This document shows positions 51,901 through 63,900 of a stretch of DNA of 64,000 nucleotides, one piece after another; positions within the stretch are counted from its first letter, which is position 1; every line of letters starts with the position of its first letter. This stretch comes from Alligator mississippiensis (taxonomy: Eukaryota; Chordata; Crocodylia; Alligatoridae): positions 53,359,434 to 53,423,433 of the forward strand of contig NC_081828.1 of assembly GCF_030867095.1 (NCBI RefSeq), in the 5' to 3' direction. Under the pieces are notes generated by a model. The model was given only the letters and a program-made list of their open reading frames with translations, made no database searches and was not told where the DNA came from. Made by a program: the position numbers and the translations under genes.

Positions 51901-54900
51901 TCAATTACTGTCCTCATATCTGGGTCCTGCTGCCACAGACCAACAGCCCTGGACTCAATGCTGCTCCAGCATCTCCAGCTGTTCTCCCTGTGCTGCTCAG
52001 GCCTGCATCCTACTGCAACTCCCCCACACTTTGTCACTCTGACCTGCATTTTTTTGCTGCTCCTTGCTTCCTGTTCTTTGTCTCCCAGCTCACAGGATTT
52101 CTAGGAGCTGCAGTTTCATGCTTAGCAATTCACATTCAGTCAGCAGACAGTAACTCCCCCTGCTGTCACACATTTAGCTTACACAGTACATTACACAAGT
52201 TTTGGTCCAAAATGCCACCTCAGCTGACATAGGTTTAGATCAGACAGCCCTAGCTAATCTCTGTGCTTTACTCTGCTGCTAGAAGGTCTTTCCTTTCCTC
52301 TGCTTTAAAATACTGGCTGTAGTCTCTCTTAGCAGTGCTTTCAGAGGGTGCATCTACATGTGCAATTAATTTGAAGCAATAAACTCTGGAGCATCTTAAG
52401 CCAGAAACTACTCCCATGCACAACATCTACATGTGAGCCTGAGACAGCAGCAATTTGACCTGGTGTGGAGCAGTTTACGCCAGAGGCACTCAGCCCCAGG
52501 CTCCAGGTGGCAGTGTTGGGTGGCAGAAGGGCTGGCTGGGGCACAAGGACATTGAAAGTGCAGAGCCATGTGTCTAGGCAGCAGGAGGAGTCTGATTTCT
52601 AGCTGGCTGGGCATCCCAGGGTAAGATAGGACTGTCCCCAGGGTATATGGACAGTACTATCTTACTGCAGTGTTAATTAGTTTATTGCAGGCTAATACCA
52701 TCTAACGTGTAGACAGTGACACTTTACTCTGCAGCTAATTAGTCTATTCCACAGTTAAGCGCATGTCTAGATATGGCCTCTAGTCTCTCTCAACCTGCCT
52801 GTCCAACACCCTCCCTCCATTTTCTCTTTCCCCACTACCCACTCCCAATTCAACCATGCTGCTCTGAATCTGATTCACAGGGGAAGAACTGATCAAGTTT
52901 TGGCTGGCTACAGAAAGGCTTCTGGAGATTGATGAGTCAGATGCTGTGCAGCAAGAGCTCTACTTGTCTCTGCTCCAGGTGCTGAAGGCCACTTATTTGC
53001 AGGAGGGTTCTACCGTTGTCACCCTCTGCAACAGGACTATAGGTAAGATAATCTGAGATGGGTCAGAACTCACAGGAACTGCACCGTTCCAGTGGGTCAG
53101 TGCACTTTCTTGTCACTCTGAGTATCCCATGCCACCCTTGAGGACAGAAATGTCATGACCTATTTATTGGAGGGGGTATGTTGAGCATAAGGCTGACTTC
53201 TGTTGGTCCACCATGCAGAATGATCAGCAATATCGTGAAGTTCCAAAGTGAAACACGCTCACTGTGGCCACATTCCTTTCACTCCAGAAGAGAACACCCT
53301 CTCCATCTGCTTGGGCTTAAAAAGCAGGTAGAGACTGGAAATAAGTGACCAATCTGTTTCCTTATGCCACAGGCAGGAATTCTTCCATGGCATGGTAAAG
53401 CAGACTGATGCTGGAAGGAATAAAACTGAAGACTGAATTCTCACAGCTTCCTTTAGCAAGGATGATTCTGTCTTTCCTGGGATCAGGCCTGGTGGAGCTT
53501 ATGATCAAATTACTACAGAGCACAAGCTGATCTGAGACTTTTATTCATAGAAAGCCTTGCCAGGGTTATGACCCTGACACTGGGACTGAACTGTATGTAT
53601 GTGTATATAAGATAGCTTGGGACTCAAGACTTGGGCTAGGGACAGAAGTTACACATAAACTGGTTTAAGTGATCAGAAACTGGTTTAAACCAGTAACAGA
53701 ACATAAGTTCAGCGCACATAAACCAGTTTCAAAATGGCCAAAATTGGCTTAATATAAACCTGGTTGAATGTAGTATCAGACTTAACTTATTTGTGTCAAA
53801 CCATTTTATGGAACTTCTGTCCCAGACCCCTTCCTGGTTTAAATTAAATCAGAGTCCCCCAGCATGCTTTTCAGCCCTAGGCTGGGCTGTCTGCTCCAGA
53901 GAGCAGGACTACAGCTGGCTAAGAAGGGAGCAGGGGAGTGCAGCCAGGATCTGCCTGGCAGCAGCAAAGCAGCATCTCCAGAGATTCCCCCCCATCCCCT
54001 CTCCCACAGCAGGGACCCGTGGCATGGACCTCAGTTAGCATCTGGCCACGCCACCCCCAAGCTAGCTAATGCTGAGAGATGTCTATGTGTGTGTGTCTCC
54101 AATTTCACTGGAACAAAAGCAGACAGAACAGTGCCAACTAATGGCTTTCTGGAACTAATCAGCAGGTCAGGTGGTAATGTCTGTCACCCAGCCGCCCTCC
54201 CTCCTTTCTTCCTGAGCAAGAAGCCAGTGGCTTGCAAACGCCTTGCAAAGTGTCTGTACCCCGAGGTAAGAAGAGCTTGAACTAATGAGAGAGAGGCTTT
54301 TGTTTTCTTGATGGGCTGATACATTTTGTGTTCTGATAAGCTTCCTGCTGGCTTGCTTCAAAGTCATCAAAAATGCATCTCAGACCTTGAAACCCTTATA
54401 TCAAATAAAGGGTCACTATGCAGCAATTAATGCTGGTGATTGCTTCTACACGTCAATTATTGAGCCTGGTTAGAGTGAAGCTTCCCCGTCCCACAATCTG
54501 TCAGTCTTCAACAGGGGACAGAGAGAGGTATAAGAAATGACCTGGTTTGCAACAAATGGGACCTAGTAGTACTGTCAGTTTGAGATTTAGGCAAATATGA
54601 AGCACTAGCTAGCAGGATAATACAAATGCATGTAGTCCACACAAGCAGCTCCTCCCTCCCCCCACCCCTGCACCTCCCCTTTGCCGCAGAGTGCTAGGTG
54701 GGACCAGGGTCTGGCATCACTCCTTGCCCCTTCTGCAGTGAGTGGGGGAAAAGCCTGGCAATGACCACTCTCCCCTTTCTCTCCAGGCACACCCTGGCTG
54801 GGGACTGTGCAGGCCAGGGTGGGGGTTTAAACCCCTCCCTAATAATAGCATTCTCCTAGGGCCCGGCCACATCCCTTCCACAGTGCTAAGTGGAGGGGGG

Positions 54901-57900
54901 AGGGAAGGGAAGGGAGGGTTGCTCTAGTGCCCCCCCTGCTTCTGGCCTGAGCCACTGCATTTTCTGAATCAAAAGCTATCCACTTGCAAATCAGTTCAAT
55001 CTACACAGTTTAGACTAACCTGTAAAGATTGAATCAGTTCAGGCTTGGATTTTTTGAATGTCTGTCCCTAGCCCAGAGCTCAGGTCTAGGAATCAGCTGG
55101 CTTGTGTTCTGTTCCTGACTGCCACTGATTTACTCTGTGACTGACTTACCCCATGTGGAAAATTGAGGGGCAGGGACCCTTTACATTCCTGTGTGAAGCA
55201 CTTTGAGATCTAGGAATGAAAAAAGCAGACTACAAAGTTAAGTGGTGATGTTGGCTCCTGTTTCAAATCAGTTTCTTGTTGCTATAAACACCAAATTCTA
55301 TTCTGGATCTATTACTAACTGTTCTTCTGTATATTGGATGCTTTTTGCATGTAAAAAGTCTCAATTTAGTATAATTTTTTTTTAAAGTCTTAAAGTTAAC
55401 TTGGAACTAGGAATGTAGATTTGAAGGTGCTGCAACAAGTCTCTGTAGGAACAGCTTAAGATATAGTGGAAACAAGATATGTGATTATTTTTTAGTCCCA
55501 CAAAGTTCTCTCTCACAGGGGAGCCACTTTTCACTTTTTATGTCACCTCTCACACCTGCTCCATGTGCTCATTTTTTTCCCCCAAAGATCTTGCTGGAAG
55601 CTCTTGCAAAGTCTGATCCAAGGTCACCACTGACTCTCCTGGTTTATGGCTCAAGCCCCTACTGTCCGTCTATAATTCCTCATGTCCTTTTCAGAGTCTC
55701 TGTTGAAGATCTCCGACTGGCACCCTCAATACACAAGTACCAGGAGAGAGATCCTGAGTGAGATGCAGAAATTGGCCCTGTTTAAAGTTCAAAGTTACTG
55801 GCTTCCTAACTTTTTCATTCATTGCAAACTGTGCATAGAGAAGGAGGAAGAATGCCAGCCACTACTGCAAGAGTATCAAGACCGTTTGTTATGGGTGGGC
55901 TTGCGGGAGAAGCTAGTGTCTCCAGCTTCCACAATGAGCATACAGAAGAGCCAGGACACGTCGGAACTCTACTGCAGCAGAAAAGCCAAGGAGGAGACCT
56001 GGAATCTCATAATTTCTGGGAAAAGAGCTGAAGAAACAGGGAAACCTACAAGTTGTGGGTTGCAGCCAGAGGGAACACCAAGGCCAGCTAAGAGTGCAAG
56101 TGGCTTAACAGACCCAGAGGCACTGCAGACTAAGGATGATGTCTCAAGAAATGAGTCTCAGCAGTTACAGCCTCCTGAAAAGAGCATTAGTGAGACAGGA
56201 GGAGAAGATGCCACTGCCAAAAGTCCCAGCCCCAAATCCCAGTCTCCTCTTCAAGTGGAAGAGCTCAGCAAAAAGAAACCCCTATTTGAAATACATGCTT
56301 CCACACCTGTTGTCCAGCTGCCATCACTGCTAGCCCTGAAAAAAATACTCAAGTCCTCTCCCCCTTTAGATCTCCTGCACTGGGTACTTAATGCTGACAG
56401 CTGTGCAGGATGCCCCTTCAGGGAGTTCTTGAAGCGCAGGAATCATACAGTGGAGACCCATCTCTTGGATCTGTGGCACGATCTGGAGGACTTTCTGAAT
56501 GTAGTGCTGAGTTCCAGCAAAGGAGGAAGCTTTCTTCTGCGGCAGTTGTTGAGTGCAAGGATATCCGAGACCTACTTGACAGAAAACAGCCAGCAACTTC
56601 CCTTGGAGCTGAAAACTCTCAGAAATTTGCGTGACCTTCTGCCTTCTGGAAAAGTCATTCCCTGGATATTAAAAGCACAGGAAGAAATTTGCAAGGTAGG
56701 AAATGCTGACCGTGATGCTGGTATTGGGAAGAGTAACTGGTACTCCTCACATGATAGGTGTTACAATTAGATAATTCTAATTTGTAACACTGCAAATCTG
56801 AGTGCTAGGGTATCTGGTGGAACCTCTCCTATGTACCATGCACATATACAAATGCAGTAGCTAGACTTTATGACCCTGGAAGGCGTACTTTAGGACATTC
56901 GATTCTGAACCAGAAACTCCCAAGTGGATGTGGAATAAATCACAAATGGATAGGAGGCCAAATCTCCAAAGGTTAGCACCTACATTTTGTCTATTTTACC
57001 TGCACACATAGCTGGCATGCATGACAAGCCTGCCTTTACATCAGTAAATGGAAATTAGTGCACATAACATGGGTACCTAGATGAGCAGCTACCCATTAAC
57101 TGATCCAAAAGTGGATTTCATGGGTGCAACATAAAGCCTTTTTTAAAGGCTTAGTACCTACATTCAAAGGTAGGGAAGAGGGAAGGTAAATGGAGGTGCA
57201 AGAATCAAGTAAGCAGAATTACCCCAGGGGTGCCATGAAGCTTTAGTAGGGACATTGCTCTGAGCTGAAAACAACTATAGTCTGTTTTCTCCAACTTTCT
57301 CTTTCACTCCACATGAGGCAGGGTGGGTAGCTTGGGAGGCTGAGCTAAGGATCTGTTCACATCAAGGCTACTGCTTTCATTGTGATAGATGTTTGTGACC
57401 AAAAGTTGTTATAAACCAGTAGTCCTCAGGCAGCCAGTGTGACATGTGAGTTGAAGGGCTTAACCCAGTTTGCATTAGAAAAACCACCACTGGAACTGAA
57501 CCTTTTGTTAGTGGTCTCAGCCACTAAGAAGTGTTGAGCAGGCATTCCCTTTCATCCCTAACCACTGCATGTCCAGGGCAGGGTTAAGGTTCATGGATAG
57601 GGAAGCATGCTCCGCTGCTACCCAGAGTACCCTGCACCTATGCAACATAGCCTTTACACTTTTCCCAGCACAATGCACCTATTGTTGTAAAGCTCCTCCT
57701 TGACAGCCTAAAAGCCAAGGGCTCCAACCACTACCAACAGAGACACGGGCTAACAATGCACCTCCTTGTTTACTCATCAGATCCTCAGCTGCTTCTATGA
57801 TGAGTTCCTAGATGATGATGATGAAATATTCCTTCGGTTTGTGGTAAGAGACAGCTGCTAGGGGGACACAGATTGCTTGACCATGTAGGTCTGAGCATGC

Positions 57901-60900
57901 TTGTGTTAGAGCGCAGGCAGGACTGCCCAGAGGCATGTGTACAGCACACCACTCCATCTGTACATGCCTGGGAAAGCATCAAGTGAGGTATTACTGTTGT
58001 GCATGTGGCTGTGTAGAAGAGACTATTTTACTCTGAAGCAGCATCCTCAAATTTCTTAGCCAGTAACCCCAGTAATTTAGCAGTTACATGCAACGTTAGA
58101 CATGCATCTTGGAACACCTGCTCTTGGTTAACCAGAGACAACCAGGAATACAGAGAGAAACAGCTTTTCAGAGCAGAAAATAGGAGCCAAACCTATATGC
58201 AAACCAGGGACTAGGATACTGATCAGAAAACTTACAGGAATAGATTCTATACAGAAACCATCCGTTTTCTTAGCACAGTAATGGAAATTGATGTTTAGGC
58301 AAGAAATGAAAAAATCTGCATGCATAAAACATGCCCATAATTAGTGTCTTGATAGTGGGGAGGATCATCTAGCCTTATCTTCAGTTGTATCTATGTTTTC
58401 ACACTTTTTTCCATGCCCTAAAGAGTAATTTAAGGAACCAAATTCCATAAGGTATTTATCTTACTTGATATGAGAAATTCCACAAAGCCAGGTCCCACGT
58501 TGTATTAACTCCAAGTAGCATCCTGCTGCAAGAAAGTCTTGTAAAAAAAAAAATCCCACAAATAGACAGGAAGATATTCTAGTTAATTTTGGGGCCCTGT
58601 AAAAGCCATATAAATAGCTTTGTTGACTCAAGTCAACACTTTTCAATTCGTCTCCTGTATTAAGCGCCTCACTTGATACAACAAAGACCTGACTTTAAAT
58701 GAGTCCTTAGCACTGACAGCTCCCCTTAACTTTAGTTAGGTACTGAACAGATTTGCCTGAAAATCATGTCTTTTATTTTGTAAAACTGGGTTCCCCAAAC
58801 TTCTGGCTCCTTCTATACAAATTGACCTTGAGCCAATAAAACTAATACCTAAGGGACCACTTTGATAATTCCACTGAGCTTCTTTCTGCATTGTTAGGCC
58901 TCTATTAAGTGTTGCACTTCGTCATTCTTTTTGATGGCTGCAAATTAAGGAGATGGCCACATTGTTTAGCACCCCTTGTGAAGGAAATTACCTTTTAGAT
59001 CACAGAACTGCTTTCTGGATGCAATTAGCACTTTAGCAGGTGTTAGGGCTGCAGGGTATAAACTAGCTGAGCCCAAATCCTCTCAGGGTCACTCCAGTTA
59101 TGGCAGCAGAATTGCACCAGTAATGAACAAGACAGCAGTTGGACACACTGTCTCAGCAGCACGCTGCTCAGCCAAGGGGTATTCTAACCCTGTTGTCTTG
59201 TGAATCACATGGATTGCTCACTAATGGTTAAAAGCCATAGCCCACAAAGTTTGCCATGGGGGACAAGGAGTGCCACTCTGCTTTCAGAGGCCTGCTTTAG
59301 CCAGAGAAGTTGCACAAGTGTAACTGAGGGCTGAATTGCAGTAATGCATCTACAGGTTCTGCCACTCAAGCGAAGGGTAGCCAACCAGTAGGGTGGGCTT
59401 CCCTTGGTAGCATTCTTGGCACTACCTCACAACCCTATGACATATGGCATGGACCATATTGTATTAAATAAAGAGCCAACCTAGCATGCCCATGCCTGGA
59501 TTACATGAGTGATAAGGTAATGAGCTGCATACTCTATGCTTGTGTTTCACATAGCGTCAGCATCAGAGCAGATGGACTGGAATGACTGCCGAACTAGCTA
59601 ACTTGGGTACTCCTAGCAGGCCAGCTGTGACAGCACAGACCTCAGTGGGAGTTAACCATAAATATTTAGCCTGCTTTTGGGGCATTGTTTGCAAGCCATG
59701 CCTAACTGTGTGTTGGTGCATCTCTCCTACTAGCAGTACTCACCCTGGCTAGCTGACAGTCATAGTACAGATACCCTGAGTGGCATTATACCTCCAAGAC
59801 TAGTGATTCTTGTGTTTCAGAAGATGGCATTGTCATCAACTGTTGTCAAGAAGAAATGTCTTCTGCTCTTCCTCCTGATTGTTATTCGGTTAGGTGTGGT
59901 AATACACAGCAATGTGGCAAAGGAGTGCAACTCCCTCCCCACCCTCCCACCCCCCACACACACTTTGGCTGTGCCGCACATACACAGTACGTGGCTTGGT
60001 CAGTGCCAGCTTTGGACAGACCTCCACAAGAACAGCAAGGTCTGAGCTCACCAGCTGATCAGGGCATGATCTGGGCAGAGACACTGCTTTTACATGGCTC
60101 TGGAGTCCAGGGGATGAGCACTGCTGCTCTTTGGCTTTCCCCTCCTTTTTCTTCTCTCACTGAGCTCAGCAATAGGGGAAAGAAGGGGACTTTTGGACTC
60201 TAGAGCTGTGTGAAAACAGGGCCTCTGGGCAGACCCTGCACCAAGAGCTCACAGTCAAATGAAGTGGGGGAAGAGGGGAGTGCAACCACACCGCAGCACC
60301 CCCTCTAGATCCATTCCTTATTAGGTGTATTGGGGAAGGGGAGTCTCTCCTTTCACTAATGAAGAGGAAGGAGAGTCTTAAGGCTAATACAGAGGACTAG
60401 GTAGATCTGGGTTCAGTTCCTGGATGTACTGCAGATTCCATGTGTGACCCAAGGCAAGCTGAAGGATAGCATTACTACTTTTCTCTCACCCTTTGTTTCT
60501 CTTGAACATTTAGACTAGGATGTTCAGGACAGAGGCTGTCTCTGTATAGCATCCATCCATCATGATGGGTCCTCCGGCAGTACTGGAGTACAGATTGTAA
60601 TAATAAACATGAGTACCAGTTACTGTCTGAGCTCCACTGTCCTCAGCAGAAGCACCCGGTGTGGCCTTGCCCATGTTTAAGCACGATCATGTCAGGAATG
60701 TTCACAGCGCTTGAAACAACTGACAAGTTGTTGGTTTCTTCTAGCAGAGTAGCTCCTAGGATGTCACCCAGGCTTTGTGGAATCAGTCTTTTCCCTTTGT
60801 GCTGTAGTCTCAGATAAGCAGCATTCAGAAGCCTGCAAGACAAGAGAAAACTTCTGAAAAAATTGAACGCTATCTGCTGGCCAAGAGGACAAATGAATCT

Positions 60901-63900
60901 CTGACCCTGAGCCAGGTCTTAGGAGGAGCCAGGGACTTCGAGTCACTTTTAGATGAACACTGGCGCCTAATAGCTACTGAGGATCTCACAAGAGGTGGAT
61001 CTATCTGGATGGAATTGGAGCCTGTTGTGCACAAGATAGGTAAAAAGAGTCTCTCTTTCTTTTGGTTGGGGGCTCAGACACACTCAGCTGAGTAATCAGC
61101 ATCCACATCAGTCTGGGAAAAGGCTGAAACACAGAGCAAACCTAGAGTTACAGTGATTCCTCTAGTTAACTTGACATAAGCATTGAGGTTCTTGGAGAGT
61201 TTCCCCAGCTATTGATTTGTTGAAAATATTTAAAACATTTTACAAAATTAGTTTTCTGGAAAAATCACCCTGTTCCTCTGCAGGCATATGGAGTGGCTGA
61301 AGTTTTGCAAAACAAATTTGACAGTCAATTTTAGCCAAACCAATCCTTCAAACTTTTGACGTTAGAGATTAAATTTTCTGTCATTGATCTCAGCCAAAAG
61401 ATGCATTTAAATTTTATTTTTGCTAATCATCATTCGGCCTTTTTTGAGCAGGAAAGAAAATACATTTTGTGCCGCATGTTATAATACTCTGTTTGAACAA
61501 CTCAGAGGAAAATGGCAGCCTGTGGAAGTTTGGTACTGGAAATATCCCTTGCTAAAAGTTCCACTTGATGATCTAGTGAAAGATACTGATTTCACCAAAT
61601 TATGAGGCGTTGCAAAGTATGGATTTTGCATCTGTATTGGTCAATACCATTAACTGTGCAGTCTTTGGCAGGCAAACTCCCAATATTTCATTGGCTTCAG
61701 AGACATAACCAACCAGTTTTGACCCTGGGCAACCTCTTGCTGGAGAGCAGGGAGCAGATGTGGGGAGGGTGTTTAGTTTTACCTGCCCTCCTGTATGCAA
61801 CCTGCAGCCTGGATGTGCTGCAGCCTGAAGCCTGGATGTGCTGAACCAACCCCCCCCCACCATCTTGGCCACGTGCCCTCAGTCTTGGCCTGCGACACTG
61901 TTTCCCACACCTTCTAACCAACACATGGATCTCTGTTTGAATTTGTGAGGAAGAGCCTTCTGGTACAGTGGGAACAATGCTGCTCATTCAGAGCATTGTG
62001 CAATATGGTTCTGAGGCTTCAGTAGTGTTTGCAAAGGACAAAGCACCAGTATGCATTTTGAGGGGTCTCTGAGTTTTTGTGAACCAGGTATCCTAGTCAT
62101 CCCACATCACAGTGGCAATTGGTTCATGGGACCAGGCTGGAGAAAGAATGAGATTTTCTAGTGCCAATAACATAACATCATCAATCATTTCTTTAAGCTT
62201 CCTCCCAAGGCTGATGGGCAACTGCAGCTAGGATGAACGAGTGGTTAGTCTATTCCCCTTTTCTCTCCTCTGCAGACTATAAGAAGATGACATTTGATGA
62301 GTTGGCCCTGAAGGATCCCTTGATAGCTGTAAAAATCTTAAGTGAAGACTATGGGTTCTTCTGTGCCAAGTTTCCTTTCCTTGGTAGGTACTGCTTAACT
62401 AGAACTGTAGCAGACTTAAGGAGATGCTTGGGCAGTGAATAGGAGGCACAGTTTTAAAACTCTGTGACATGACATTGAATGAATCCTGGAAAAGTCAGAC
62501 AGTCCTTGCTCACTTGCTTCCCATGTTCTAGACTTGCTTCCCTCGAGGTCTAGGAGATTGTCTCTAGAAGGAGGGAAAGGAGGAGAAATCTGGTCATTCA
62601 GAAAATCCAGTGCTCCAGACTCTGTGCCACAGTATAGGGGAAAGGGGAGGATTCCTAGTAGCCAGCCCCAGAAAGAGAAGACTATGCTCTGATGACAAAT
62701 ATCCAGAGCACAGTCTCTTTTGAGTTGACCTTACAGCACAGCCACTATCATCATGGGGATGGAGGTAGCACACAGCCCCAGTTTAAACCCTTTGGGACTC
62801 CTCTGCCCAGAACTGCATTGCTGTGTTAGCTGTCTGACAGCCATGTAATAGTGGGATGGGGGCATAATTCTATTCTCTCTGGAACAGCATTAGGGCCAGA
62901 ACTTCCTAGAAGTATTTCCTTGAGCAAGACGAGCAAAAGCAGCCTGCGCTCAGGGAAGAGGAGTATCTTCTTGATAAGGAAACCATCCACCAGACCCAGG
63001 TATTGCACCACAGCCTAGGACTTATTTACTTTCTCTCAACACCACTCTCTCCAGCATCAAGATTTCCAGACAGCTGCTGGCCAATTCATTTTCCTGCAGG
63101 ACCACTCCCACCTGCCTCAGAGACTGGGGCTCCCTGGAGACATGGATGGTGGGTGGGGCAGGGGAATGTGGGAAGGAGGGGAATAAATTCCTTATTTTTC
63201 CCACCCTTCATATGTAACCTTCTTGCACATGAAACTTCTGCCCTATCATGAAAACCTAGGATCACACCCTAGCCTCCCAATGCACTTCTTTTTCCTTTCT
63301 TAGTTTATTCCCAGTGTAGCTGACTCCTCTTTAGCCCAATGGTACTGCATGGCTGCCACTGATCACTTGTGGTCTGCAAGGCATCCAAAGCAAATACTTT
63401 CAGGTGCCCAACAACAGTGCAGTGACTTTAAGCTTGCTCCTACTCCATCGTCTGGTTAGGGTCTTCTGTTCAGAACACCACCTACTGAGCCACTGGCACT
63501 CATTCTGGTCTCTTACGATAATGTAAATCCAAAATGTCTCCATGATTTACACCAAAACTGTAGTGGCTGAGTGATTCCATTTGGAGTCAGCCTCATAGGG
63601 TATATTCCCCTGAAACTACTGACCCATTGGAGGTTTCATCTGCCACATGGGAGCATGGCAGGAGGCTTGATTCCATAATGCCTAGTGAATTAGTAGATAA
63701 GTATCAGGCAGCCATCTGCTTTCCAGTGTTAGAGAAAATATATGCTCTGTGTGACAGTGCCTTGGTTTGCCCATTCCCATGCACTAAGTTTCTAGGCTTT
63801 TCACTATCTCTGCAAATCAGACAAACATTTACTGTGCCAGTGGAGAAGCTGGCATGGAGGTCCTGCTCTTAAGGTCCCATGCAATGGAACTGCCATCTCA

